Source: Archegozetes longisetosus (taxonomy: Eukaryota > Arthropoda > Arachnida > Sarcoptiformes > Trhypochthoniidae). Taken from it: DNA of 64,000 nucleotides. Position 1 is the first letter of the stretch; every line of letters starts with the position of its first letter. The DNA is taken from positions 2,900,573 to 2,964,572 of the forward strand of contig JAEMBT020000004.1 in assembly GCA_018873245.2 (NCBI GenBank), given 5' to 3'. Below the pieces are notes generated by a model. The model made no database searches, was not told where the DNA came from, and saw nothing but the letters and a program-made list of their open reading frames with translations. Positions 13,301 through 25,135 of this stretch are shown piece by piece. The position numbers and the translations under genes were made by a program.

Positions 13301-16300
13301 TTCGTTTTTGGCATATTGACAATCGCAGTACAATCCTTTGGCAAAACACATTCTCCATCCTCATCACGTAAATACCCTATTGGAAAATAAATCAATCAAT
13401 TGATCTTTTTAATTATTCATTTAATATTGGCTTTAATATGTGATGCAACAGTAGTGTTCGAGATCACGTTCTGCAGAAATACTTTAAAAGTTTGGGTTTA
13501 GGTTATATTTATCTTTTCGGTATTACCTAACCTTAATCTAAAATGAGCGTCATTTGCAACAACATGCTCGCAATTCTTTACTAAAGCCTAAATATTTGTC
13601 ATGCAATTTGGGAATTAAATGAAATTGAGAATTAAACTCTTGAACAAAAATAGGATAATTAAATAACCAACTTAAAAAATTGTCAAATACTTATAGTTTT
13701 AATGTTTTAGTGTTCTATGAGATTTTTAGAAATAGAGCTAAAGGTTGATATCAATAGACAGAATTATCAAAGCCTGAGGTCGTATCTTTAAGTACTAACA
13801 ATGAGTGCTTCTCTAAAGAGAATGCAGAGAGGTTTTCATTTTATTTTTAAAATATGGCATTAGATATAGTTTTTAGAAAAAAATCATCCAAATAAATTTG
13901 TAGTATAAATTAGAAAATTATAATTAATTTTTTCATATAAGTTCTTATATGAATGTGACTACAAATGCTGCTTCTTTCAAGTCAACGAACAAACCTTTTG
14001 GCTATATTTTTCATTATAAAGTATCTAGTATGTGAATATCTATAATACAAAAATCACAGTTTTATTTTATTTTTGCAATTATAAGCTATTTGGATGTTAA
14101 TTTTTTGTATTAAAAGTATTTAAATATTAAATGCTTTATATGAAAAATATAGTCAAAAAGTTTGTCCATTTACTTGTGAGAAGCAGCATTTTTAGTCACA
14201 TTCATACAAGAACTTATTATATAAAGAGGTTGATTATTTATAACTTTTCAATTTCTATTACAAATTGATTTAGATGATGACTTTTCTAGAAATCATATTA
14301 GCATATCTGATACCATATTTTAAAAAGAATAATGAAAACCTTTCTGCATTCTCTTTGAGAAGCATGAATTTTAAGATTAAGACTTGATTTGTGAGATCCG
14401 ATTTATGTTAAATAATTATAAATGCTGTAAAAATCAGGTCTAATTTAGAGACAATGTATGAAAATTTTAAGTACCGTCTTTGCAGAAACATCCGACCCGA
14501 CATTTCTTGGGACAGTTCTTGCCCGTATTATGATCAACACAAGTACGACCGCACTCATCGCCGCATTCAGTATGTTCTTCGTTATGACCACACGGTCTTC
14601 GAGTAGATTTAGTTTCTTCGTGTAGTCCTTCAGTCGATACAACAATAATAGTCTTATCCGAAAGCTCCACTAAATCACAATCTTTTTTCTGAATACAAAC
14701 TCCGAAACAATTTCTTAAAAACCCATCTCTACAGAAACATCCGGTCTCACACTTAGTACTACAAATATGGTTGAGTTCATAGAGTTCTTCACAACTTTCA
14801 CCACAACGGGTTCCACAGCTATCATATTCTTCATTCTCAGGACATTGCAGTGGAGGTTTAGGCGCCAGTGTAGGAGCTTTAAGATCACATTCCTCTTTTA
14901 GAACACAAATTCCAGTATCATCTCTGAACCGACCCTTTTCGCAGAAGCAGCCGGTTTGGCATTCATTCGGTGGACAGAATTTTGAGTCATCGCTATTAAT
15001 GCAATATTCAGCGCAACGACTCGCGCACTCGACAAAAACTTCTCCCTCCGGACACTTCGACAGTGGAGGGGTAGTGCATTGAGTTGTCATCACTTCAGGA
15101 CAATTAGAAGACTTGACACAATTTCCCTCGTCATTTCTATATAAGCCCTTTTGACAGAAGCATCCGACATCACACCTATTTGGTGTACAAACAGATGGGT
15201 CGTCTTTGTTGGTGCATAATTCCAAACAGCGACTTTTGCATTGGCTATATTCCTCATGTGGTGGACATTGTGGCGGATGTGTTGTCGGACATTTATCTAC
15301 GGTTTTTGTTCTGGCCTTTGTTGTGCTTACTGGTAAGATTTCCTCTTTTATTACACACAATTCAATCGGAACACAAGTACCGCCCTCATCACGATAAAGA
15401 CCAGGTTTGCAAAAGCATCCGATATCACACTTATTCGGTGGACAAGCGGAAGGATTACCGATATTCTCACATGATTCGAGACAACGACTACCGCATCCAC
15501 TAAACTGTTCCATAGTTGAACACCTAGGGGGAGGTTCTGATGCTGTTGTCAGTGGAAGTGTGAAAATTGGTGACAGAACACTAGAATCAGGTTTCATACA
15601 AATGCTAGTTCTACTTCTGAAATAACCTTTAATACAAAAGCATCCGATATCGCACTTATCAAGTGGGCAAACATATGGATTCACCATATTATCAATAGAT
15701 TCTAAGCAACGATTACCACATTTTGAATAGATCTCATGCTTAGGACATGAAGAACTAGTTGGTGCTGGAGTTGTTGTCACTTCTTCATCTCCTTCGCATA
15801 GTTCTTCGGGCACACAAATACCAGCCACCCTCCTATATAAGCCAGGATTGCAAAAGCATCCAATGTCACACCGATTGGTTTGACAAACAGTCAGATTATC
15901 GATATTAGAACAAGACTCAAGACAACGACTGCCACATTCTCTGAACTGCTCTCCTCGCAGACATTGAATCGGTAGTAATGTTGCTAGCGGTGTTGAAAGT
16001 GTTGTTGTAGTGCTTGGTAGAAGCGGTAAGACACAAACTCCAGTTCTATACCTATAAAAGCCATGAATACAGAAGCACCCGATGTCACACCTTTTTGATG
16101 GACACGCCGACGGGTTATTGATGTTGTCAATCGACTCCATGCATCGATTTCCGCATTCAGTGTAAGCCTCATGATCAGGACATGAAGGTATCGCTGTTGT
16201 AGTTGTGGTGCTTGTCAGTTTTTCGATCTTACAAAGTTCTACTGGGACACAAAATCCTCCTTTATTCTTATAAGTTCCTAGTTTACAAAAGCATCCAATA

Positions 16301-18088
16301 TCGCAACTTTCTATCAAACAAACCGATGGGTTGTTGATATTATCGCAAGATTCGAGACAACGACTGCCACATTTACTGAATTGTTCCATAGTCGAGCATT
16401 TCGGAGGAAGTTGTGGTGTTATGGTCAGCGGATGTGTAAAAACGGGTGATAGAATACTTGAATATGGTTTAATACAAATACCAGTTCTACTTCTGAAGTA
16501 GCTTTTATACAAAAGCATCCGATATCACACCTGTTTAGAAGACATACGGATGGATTATCCATATTTTCGACAGATTCTAAGCATCGATTTCCACACTTGC
16601 TATACATTTCATGATTTGGACATGAGGGCATTGGTGAAGGAGTTTGAAGCAGGGGGAGAAGTCGAGGAGGAGGACGAGGTGGTCGAATTACGAGCTCTTC
16701 CACTTCGCACTCGGGTTCAGGAACGCATATTCCTTCTTGATCTCGATATAGACCTGGTTTGCAGAAACACCCGAAATCACACCTACCTTCTGGACAATCC
16801 GATGGATTATCGATATTATCACATGACTCGAGACAACGACTGCCGCATTCGTTGAACTGTTCTGTGGCCAGACATCTTGGTGGAGGTGGAGGAGGTCGTG
16901 TTGTTAAGGTAGGAGCCTGTGTTAGTGGTAATGCAAATTCGAGATCACATGCTTCTTCTTCGACACATACTCCGTGACGGTTCCTACAGATAGTAAGTTT
17001 CGTTTAGAACTTTCTCATGACTTTCAATAGATGCTTTGAATTTGTATTGATTGTAAGAAACATCATTGAAATATTAATCATTCAAATAATTATTTTAGGG
17101 ATTAATTCTAATCAATTTTCATTTGATAATCAGTTTGTAAACTTCTTAGATTTCTTTAACGATTAATTCATGAAATCACTAGTTTAAACCTGAAATATCC
17201 TTTAATACAGAAACATCCGAACTCTTTCTTAAATAGAGGGCATGCCCCGGGACTATATCTATTTTCGCACATCTCAAGGCAATGACAGCCGCACTTCTTG
17301 AACTTCTCATTCTTAGGACATTCGTGTATTTCAGGTTGAGGTTGAACTGTTATCACAAGCGATATTCCAGTTGCTCTGCATTCTTCTTCGTGCACACAAA
17401 TACCTAATTTCAGAATTAAAGCCATTGAAACTCCATTACTTATGACTGAATACTGCTCTATTCCTCGACACCAATACCTTTCTGATTACGATAGAGTCCA
17501 ACTTTACAGAAGCATCCGATGTCACACATGTTCGGTGGACAAACTGTTGGATTAAAGATATTGTAGCATGATTCTGAGCAACGACTTCCGCAATCACTAT
17601 AAACTTCATCGACTGGACATGCTTGTCTAATAAAGCGTTGATTGTCGCTCTCAATACTAATGTGCATTTTTTTCACAGAATTACTGGAAAAATCTTCTTC
17701 GCTCGATTGTCGATGATCATCATGAAGTTCGTGAGTATCAGATACTATAGGATTTCTTTCGCAATCTTCTAGAGGTACGCAAATGCCCTGACGATTACGG
17801 AAGAGCCCTTTAAAGCAAAACCACCCAACTTTACATGATCTCCTGTTTGCACAGATAACTACTTTTCCTGAGTCTTCACATGTCTCTCCGCAAGGTGTTC
17901 CGCATTCAATAAATTCTTCATTGGGTCCACATTGAGGTTGCTTTGATTCTGAAGTGCGAATTACTATTCTGGATTCTGTAAAGTTTTCCATAATGATAAT
18001 CACGCTTTTGATTGTTCAATTTGATAATAATCTTACGTGAATGAACCTTATTTATTAATAAAATTAAGATTAACGTAAAAAATTTCAT
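10374..18088 (-). CDS. Secreted multi-TIL-domain protein (about 22 TIL domains)
   Basis: The predicted product is a secreted protein of about 1,644 residues with a signal peptide (MKFFTLILILLINKVHS) and about 22 TIL cysteine-rich domains joined by Pro/Thr-rich linkers. Proposed minus-strand exons: 18088-18037, 17975-17478, 17403-17190, 16983-14475, 12798-12539, 12442-12289, 12075-11113 and 10657-10374. All use GT-AG and the phases agree, except for one missing base near 16505 in the 2.5-kb exon, where ATAAAAGCTAC replaces the ATTAAAGGTTAT seen in the sister repeat near 15630. The large exon holds an alternating array of two TIL subtypes (NEQFxxCGSRCLESC and HExYxxCGNRCLES). The alternate subtype lacks the fourth and tenth cysteines. 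The first domain has Trp instead of the seventh Cys, and the third has lost the sixth Cys and gained one after the second. The last exon is closely similar to the last exon of the 15-TIL gene. An alternative terminal exon may exist at 13376-13255. A protease-inhibitor role is inferred from the family only. Confidence 0.85.
13255..13376 (-). other. Possible alternative terminal exon of the 22-TIL gene
   Basis: After an AG acceptor at 13378-13377 the minus strand reads GYLRDEDGECVLPKDC, which completes the fourteenth TIL domain in the correct phase from the donor at 14475/14474. It is a near copy of the start of the exon at 12798 (GYLRDDDGKCVLPDQC). After the last Cys it runs about 24 codons to a TAG at 13257-13255. 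It could give a shorter isoform with about 14 TIL domains, or be a dead duplicated exon. Confidence 0.55.
13803..14365. mobile_element. Fold-back element in an intron of the 22-TIL gene
   Basis: Two arms of roughly 220 bp (about 13805-14035 and 14140-14360) are imperfect inverted copies; for example GCTTCTCTAAAGAGAATGCA in the left arm pairs with TGCATTCTCTTTGAGAAGC in the right. The spacer is very AT-rich. No coding capacity and no clear target duplication were found. Confidence 0.65.
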
Positions 18089-18099
18089 TTTTTATATTG

Positions 18100-19310
18100 A
18101 GAATCGGTCACATATCCCATCTCCTTATGTTTATTTTCCATTTCATAACCCTAATCAATGAAATTCGATTATTTCCTGTCGAGAAATGCCATTTTCCACA
18201 GTGATTAGACAGAGATTAAAGTCAAGTACTACGTGCCTTTTTGAGAAAAGTAATTAATTTAAACTTTCATTGCTTTCTACCTTTACCGCAATAATAGGAT
18301 TTCTGATTTTTATATGACTTGATTGAAAAAAGACTGACTAACAAAAAATTATTAGTTTTTGTTCCAATAACTTTAGTCAAGCTTTAAAAGTATCATTGAC
18401 TATTCTTCAATTACAGAAATTTTAGTTCAACTTGTTTTATAACAGATTTGAGTTACATATCGAATGAATTCATAAAATCTCGATAATATGATTGAAAAAA
18501 TCTAGAAGTTAAAGTCAATGAAAATTTTATTTTTCAAAATAGTTTCATTTCAATTATGAAAATAAATCTGAACAAAATAAAAGTATGAACAATATGCATA
18601 GTTTTATAAAATTTTAATACATGATGATTAATGACGGAGATATTGAATATTTATTTTCACTTAACAAACACAAATGTAATTGAACAAATGTGTTAAAATT
18701 ATAAATTAATTGGATTATAATCATTTTTTAATTTTATCACTGATTGTACCAAAATGTTTTTAAAATCTGTTACAGAAATTCTGAAGTAACAATTTCCCAT
18801 TTGATTTAGTGTTTACTGGTTTTAAAGTCAACTAAACTTTAAACTTTAGTCTTGAACCTTTCCTCAAGGTTTAAAACGAAATTATTATCACTATCAATAT
18901 GAGATAAAACTTGATTCATGTAAATATTTTTGAATGAATTTGAATAGTGATGAATTAGAATTACTATTTTCAAAGATTAGTAATTTGCTTGTCATCTGCA
19001 TAAAAATAAATTCCTTCATTCCTTACGAACTTTTATGAAATAAATGGATGGTAGATAAAATTAATGAAAGTTATTCCAAACCACTTCAAACAAGTTAAAA
19101 TTTCGAATTTTAAATTATAAAAATAATTAATAAGTAAACAGAAGAGAAAATATAACTTTATAGACAACGTTAAAAATTCGCATATTTTTTGTTGTGATTA
19201 ATATTCAAATGTTTAGCAGCCAAAAATTTAATAAAAATTGAATAGAATAAATTCTAATTGAACATAAGACTTATTTATATCTAGAATCGTTTAGTTTCAA
19301 CTGTCTTCAG
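18100..19310. other. AT-rich intergenic stretch upstream of the 22-TIL gene
   Basis: No gene or repeat is recognised. The first 100 bases hold the presumed promoter region of the minus-strand TIL gene. Confidence 0.5.
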
Positions 19311-19314
19311 ATCA

Positions 19315-19645
19315 AATTAATACATGACTTGGCTAATTTTTTGACCACTTCTTTACTGCAAAGCTTCTCTTTGACGCACTCTCCTTCCAAGCGAGAATCC
19401 TGATAAAAGCCAGGCTTATAATAACATCCTAACATTCGTCAGGATAGTAGACGCTCTTGCTGATGTCTGCATTGTTTGCCGCGATTTGTACCGTAAGTGT
19501 ACTCCTATTGAGTAAACATATTATTGTGATTTGCATCCGTACGAACGATCACATCTATTAATCTGTTAGAAGCCTCGATAATAGCCTATACCACAGAAAC
19601 AGCCATGGAAACAAACCTGTCTTGCACATTCGATGCCTCGAATAA
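19315..19645 (-). pseudogene. TIL-domain gene relics
   Basis: Two minus-strand pieces are recognisable. At 19640-19555 the translation has GIECARQVCFHGCFCGIGYYR. At 19510-19330 it has CGTNRGKQC-like text broken by a stop, then GCYYKPGFYQDSRLEGECV and further Cys. Both match TIL domains but have stops and missing cysteines. They show that the TIL cluster once extended further upstream. Confidence 0.65.
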
Positions 19646-19755
19646 GTTTAAAATATGCATTTTAAACAATAAAATAACAATATTAAAACATTAAATGTCT
19701 GGAATTTTTGTCGTCACATTAAGATCAACAACAACAAAATTGTATTTTTTCGGAG

Positions 19756-20509
19756 GGGATCACTTCGAAGTTTCGAAATATAAAGTTTCGAAAACCCTGT
19801 TTCTAAACTTTATACCAGAAAAAAGAATCTGATTTTCCAAACTAAAATAAGCTAAATTTGAAACTAAATATTTTCAAATATCAAATAGATTATAATTAAA
19901 CATTAAATTAATAAATAAGCCTTATTTGTGGAATAAACTTGTTTTCACTATTATCAAATTGCAGAGGAACTCCAATAGATTAAGGGATTAGCAGACAGAG
20001 TTTCAAAGATAATAAAAGCTTTAAGTCTTTCATTCATTAATAGACATCCTTCCGCAAAAGATTTTCTACTTTTTAATGTTTTCTAGAATAAATTATGAAT
20101 GATTGAGTTTATTTAATTAATAATGATTGCAGTTCTATATCTGCAGTTCACAATAATTCGATGTTTATAGAATTAAAACCTACAAAATAGAGATCATTAT
20201 TACTACAAAACTAAAGGATGTAAAGCCAGGTTGAGTTTAATTGATAACAAATATGCCATCATTTTAATGAACACAATTACATCAATGTTAATATTTTTTA
20301 CTACTAATCCATTGGTTTCTTAATAGAGATCTGAAAGTAATACCCCTATAAAAACAAAATGGGGTTTATCGTATTATTAGCGCATCAAAACAGGGTTTTC
20401 GAAACTTTGTATTTCGAAACTTTATATTTCGAAACTTTATATTTCGAAACTTTATTTTTCGAAACTTTATTTTTCGAAACTTTATTTTTCGAAATTTCGA
20501 AGTGTAGCC
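19756..20509. mobile_element. Mutator-like MITE with 15-bp minisatellite ends, 9-bp TSD
   Basis: Ends are GGGATCACTTCGAAGTTTCG and the inverted TTTCGAAATTTCGAAGTGTAG-type right end. The right side holds about seven copies of a 15-bp unit TTTCGAAACTTTATA; the left has about two in inverse orientation. A perfect 9-bp direct repeat, TTTTCGGAG, flanks it at 19747-19755 and 20510-20518. A 9-bp duplication points to the Mutator-like (MULE) group. It has no coding capacity. Confidence 0.75.
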
Positions 20510-20518
20510 TTTTCGGAG

Positions 20519-21014
20519 ACTGATTCTTTTTCAATGTAAGCAAATTTTCTTAGTTTGAGTTTAACTTTCCTTATTTATTGTGACTGTTCTTCAATTTCAA
20601 TTTATCATTCATTAAAGGAGTTTCAGTAGATCGAAATCCATCCTGAACTTCGACATTATTAAATATGCGTTTCTAAAACATCGAGTAAAGTTAATATCAT
20701 ATCAAATTAATTGGTTCATTTTTGGAGTCGTAAATTATATAAATTTATTATAATAAGTTAACTGAGTGCTCTGCGGCTCAAGCTGTAAGCCCAGTAAATT
20801 TTTAAATGCGAGCTTTTACCAGAAGATCTAATTTGTAGACTTTCCATTCAATATGAAAAATGTCAAAACCAATGAGTGGAATTAAACAACTATTAAGCCA
20901 TAATAGTAGCTAAGAATTTTTGAATGCTTCGGTATAACTGCGTGTGCTTTTAGGTAATTGCTCTACTGAATTTTTATAAGCACAAAAATCTTTGAAAAGT
21001 TATTTTTGACCTAA
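20519..21014. other. Intergenic stretch, nothing recognised
   Basis: No coding or repeat structure was identified between the MITE and the decayed light-chain-like gene. Confidence 0.4.
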
Positions 21015-21047
21015 TTGTTTGGCAAAAATTTTGAAGTGATTAAGAAA

Positions 21048-21270
21048 TTTTGCATTATAGTACGTGTGGTACTATTACTATCAATAGTGTGTAGAGTAGA
21101 AAGTGATGATTCCATTCAAGTCTTTAGAGAATCAATGCCTCAATACATGAAAGTTAGAGCAACTAATTTAATACTGAAAGGCTTTAGTGATAAAATGGAG
21201 CTGAGCAAAATTGCAACCAATTTAACAACAGATTTCAACATTAATTATGATACTGAATGGTTTTGCATAT
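21048..21270 (+). pseudogene. Decayed paralogue of the secreted LC8-like protein gene
   Basis: Translation gives a hydrophobic leader (FCIIVRVVLLLSIVCRVES), then DDSIQVFRESMPQYMKVRA and an EF/Y-W motif (TDFNINYDTEWFCI). This aligns closely with the first exon of the gene at 27636. No in-frame ATG precedes the leader, and similarity stops abruptly after the EWF motif, where unrelated sequence and a hAT fragment follow. The second domain is absent. It is therefore a truncated pseudogene. Confidence 0.7.
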
Positions 21271-21399
21271 GTAAAGTACGGTGGCCACCTTTGTGCCAGA
21301 GCATTCCGGAGCGGAAAAAAATATCAAAGGGGGACCCTTAGTGTTTGAAATCGCAAATTTATAATCTGATTATGAAAACTTTTGATACATGACAACATT

Positions 21400-21625
21400 T
21401 TACTTGAGAGAGTATCTAGCATTAGATTTAGCAGCGTTAATAAGTTTAGTATTATTTGCAACAAAATTTCTAAATTCACTAAGTCATGGAATAATTAACT
21501 TTAGTACATATCTTTGCTTTGACTATTTTTACACGAAGGTGATTTCTTTCATCACTCCAAAGATTATGCATAATACTGAATATTCTCTCCACAAAATCAT
21601 TCCCGATCTGAATCGCCAAAACCGT
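21400..21625 (-). pseudogene. hAT transposase C-terminal (dimerisation) fragment
   Basis: The minus strand reads NDFVERIFSIMHNLWSDERN, then VKIVKAKICTKVNYSMT and, after one frameshift, SEFRNFVANNTKLINAAKS and a stop at about 21401. The ERIFSIMHNLWSDERN block is the conserved hAT C-terminal dimerisation motif. Upstream parts of the transposase are missing. Confidence 0.75.
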
Positions 21626-22203
21626 TTCAACAATATTCAAGATATTAGAAATATCTATTAGTGAAAAAAAGTTTGCACCACTTCTCGGAACGTTTTAGAT
21701 TTCTGTTTTCTGAACTAAGCTTTAATACTACACGATTAGAATTTCAGCACTCATAAAAGAGTTCATCACCATTAATATTTATATTTAGAGATTTGTTAAT
21801 TATTGTGAGAGATTCATAATTCAATCCATTTTAAGTTGATTGCCAAAATATTTTTAAAATTGAAATTTCAAGTCAAAGTCGTCTCCCAAATACTTAAGCC
21901 CTATTTGATATACAATAAGAGCAGTTTTTTCTGAAATTATCTTGTCTCTTTAAATTTAAACATGAGTAGATTTTTTTGTTAATTTTATGACAGAAGAAAT
22001 TTCGTTTGGTACGGTTTATAATTCCGCATTAATATCACTCAAATTTCATATACAATTAACGAAATAACTATCTTTACCTGGTTAAACTCGAATTTCTTTT
22101 GACTGGGTTGATCGATTTGAAATCGGTTTTCTGTATTTTGTAGCTGGAAAATTACAGATTTTAAAAAATACAGACAATATTCTTTAACTAATAAAGTGAC
22201 ATA

Positions 22204-24482
22204 GTAAATTACGGGTCAACCCCGGACTAATGGGTCTAAGGGAGTTCTCAATCTCCTACCCCCAAGTGGAATACATCATTGGATTCAGTTCATTGAGCTG
22301 AACATTTTGATACCACACTTGACCACTTCCAATCCAAACCAGACCACTTCTGGCCAACTCCTGACCAGAGTGGCTGTCCCAGCCAAGTGATATATCATTG
22401 GACTCAAGATATCAAACTGAGCATTTTAATACTTCATTTAATCAATTATCACAAGTAGTTCTCGAGATATCCATTTTTGTTTGATTCATTACCTTGTAAT
22501 GGATAAGCCAAGATTTCTTAAGTCATAACCCAAACATACCTGATATAAACTAATTTTTATAATATTAAAATATGTTAAAATTTCGAAAATTTATCGAAAT
22601 AATAAAATAATTTTAATAAATTGGCGAAATTTAACTTCGCGTTCGATGACACTGAGTAATATTTTGTTTATTTAAATTGAATTAAAAATCCATCAATTTT
22701 TCAAATTTGTAAACAAATTTTAAAACACTAATTATTGAGGGGTCAATAAATAACTTTATTGTAAACTTTTCTAATTGACAAAAATTATTTTTGCAAAAAA
22801 TTTGCTTTAATTCCAGTTTTTTATTAAATAGTAATTCATGATAGAATCCGGGCTAATGGATCTTAAGGGGTTTCCGACTCACTACCCCTCAAGTGTGATA
22901 CATCATTGGATTCAGTTCGTTGAGCTAAACATTTTAATACCACACTTGATCACTTCCGACCCGAACCTGATCACTTCTGACTACCCAGACCTAACCCCTT
23001 CGAAAATAGATAAACCTGGCTTTACCAAATTGTAACCTAAACTAAACCTGATTTGAACTAAGTTATAGTAAGTTAGTTTACTTCGCGACTTAACTAATTC
23101 TTTCTTAGTTTATATCAGTTTGTTTGGGTTACGACTCAAGGAATCCTGGCTTATCCATTACAAGGTACTAGTAAAGAGCATTGGTCTGGAATCTTGAGCT
23201 TCAAGCTCGAGCTTCTACAAAAGCAGCTCAAAATTTTTGAGCTTTGAGCTGAGGTTTTGTTAAATTTGGCCTGAGCTGCGCTTGTACTAAGAAGCTCGGG
23301 TCCAAGATGCGAGCTGCGCTGCTGAGCTTACGTTAAAAATAAAAAATAAAATAATGAGTAGAAATCTTCGTAACAATTATTTATTTCAAGTTATAATGAA
23401 ATATTTGCGCAAAGATATATTAATTTTGATCGTGAAGTTTGATGAATGAATTCAAACTTCGACATCGGTTTCAATTATCAATAATTTTGAGTCTTCTCAT
23501 TGTATTTCACTTCTTGTCAAGTCATGTTGAAAACAGTTTCAAGCAACAATTTTCTCTTATTTTGAATAGTTATCAAAAATTATTTGAGATTATTTTATTT
23601 CGAATATAGAGATTTGAGCAGCGAATAGAAATAACCTTACTTTTAAGGCCTGAAACATCATTTATTCTCTCTTCGAATAAACAGTTATTGCATTAAATTT
23701 CAGTTTAAAGTCAAAATTATTTTGAAAACAATAATTTATAATTCAGAAATGCATCTAATCATTCAATTCGATAGATTTAACTAACACCTAGGCCGATATG
23801 CACAAGTCGAGACTTAACTAAAACTCTTTTAAACATTTGTTGTGTAATGAGTTTTAAAACGCGTTTCAGGTTTCAAGTCGGTTTTAAGACTTAAAACCGT
23901 TTTAAATAGAGTTGTACATACAGGTCCTAGTTTGCTAACATACGAGAAGCAATTCAATAATCATTACCATTTTAGAGTTAATACTGTTATTTTGGATTAT
24001 TAAATAAATCAGCTTCAAATGAGCTGAGTTCGAAGCTCAACAGCTTGAGCTTGAGCCTAAGCCTGAGCTATGCTTCTTCATCATAGCCTGAGCTTGAAGC
24101 TTGAGCTTATAAGCTCAAAGACAACTAAAATTGGGCTTCAAGCGCAGCGCAACTCAAAGCGCAGCTCAGCTCACAGCTAGCTTATGCTTTTAACTACAAG
24201 GTATTGAATCAAACAAAAATGGATATCTCGAGAATTACTTGTGATAATTGATTAAATGAAGTATTAAAATGCTCAGTTTGATATCTCGAGTCCAATGATA
24301 TATCACTTGGCTGGGACAGCCACTCTGGTCAGGAGTTGGCCAGAAGTGATCTGGTTCGGATTGGAAGTGGTTTAGTGTGGTATCAAAATGTTCAGCTCAA
24401 TGAACTGAATCCAATGATGTATTCCACTTGGGGGTAGGGGATTGAGAACTCCCTTAGACCCATTAGTCCGTATTCACCCGCT
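22204..24482. mobile_element. Nested inverted-repeat element with about 285-bp arms
   Basis: Arms at about 22207-22490 and 24200-24480 are long inverted copies; outer ends read GGGTCAACCCCGGACTAATG and its inverse near 24470. Inside are at least two more structures. One is a TA-flanked MITE at 22492-23165 with ends CCTTGTAATGGATAAGCC, which carries a further diverged copy of the arm at 22845-22990. The other is a pair of inverted GAGCTT-rich low-complexity tracts at about 23195-23335 and 24010-24190. No intact gene is present and no target duplication was seen for the outer element. Confidence 0.7.
22492..23165. mobile_element. TA-flanked MITE nested in the inverted-repeat element
   Basis: Ends CCTTGTAATGGATAAGCCA and the inverse TGGCTTATCCATTACAAGG are bordered by TA on both sides, the Tc1/mariner target type. 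Confidence 0.65.
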
Positions 24483-24608
24483 GGATATAGCAAAATCCAA
24501 GAGTAGAAGCATATTTTCTCAATTTTCGATATTAATTTTCAGTAAATTCATAGCAAGACTTGAGTCTTGCTACATTATTCAAAGAAACTGAATGATTTAT
24601 GTCATAAT

Positions 24609-25127
24609 TAGGGTGACCACCCGTCCCGTTTTTGACGGGACAGTCCTGACTTTTCTAAATATAAAAGACAGAAATCCCGTCCAACCAAAAACTCTCGACG
24701 GGACAATTAGTTGTCTTGTTTTTAAACTTTCATTTTGAAGAATGTGTTTAGAAAAATATTTCCTAGAAATCCAAACATTGAATTTATTTTACAAATGATA
24801 TGGGACTAAGAAACGGTTTAAATGTTTCGAAAATCTGTGGTTTAAAGCCAAAAGCTATTGAATTATTCTTTTCTGCATTGACTTATACCTGATATAAACC
24901 AATATTTCTTACTTTTGAATAACTTTTGATAGATGCCATTTCTAACGAAAAATATACCTTTGAAATCAACAATGACCAATAATTTTCAATGTTTTAATAT
25001 TGAGTGTATCGTTTGATACCTAAGTATTTGTAATGACTAATGAAAACGTCACTTTTTTTTAAAATTGTGATGATCCCCTTTTGATATTTTCGTCCCGTCA
25101 TTAGATAAGTCAGAGGTGGTCACCCTA
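24609..25127. mobile_element. hAT-type MITE with TAGGGTGACC ends, 8-bp TSD
   Basis: The element starts TAGGGTGACCACCCGTCCCG and ends GGTGGTCACCCTA. A perfect 8-bp duplication, GTCATAAT, is at 24601-24608 and 25128-25135. It is an inverted relative of 57630-58718 and carries that copy's uninterrupted insertion site at 25030-25037. Confidence 0.85.
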
Positions 25128-25135
25128 GTCATAAT

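Noticed and set aside
15180..15503. Plus-strand frames opposite the 2.5-kb TIL exon
   Set aside because: Antisense shadows of repeated TIL codons.
21389..21661. Plus-strand 90-codon open frame
   Set aside because: The minus strand here encodes a recognisable hAT transposase C-terminus.
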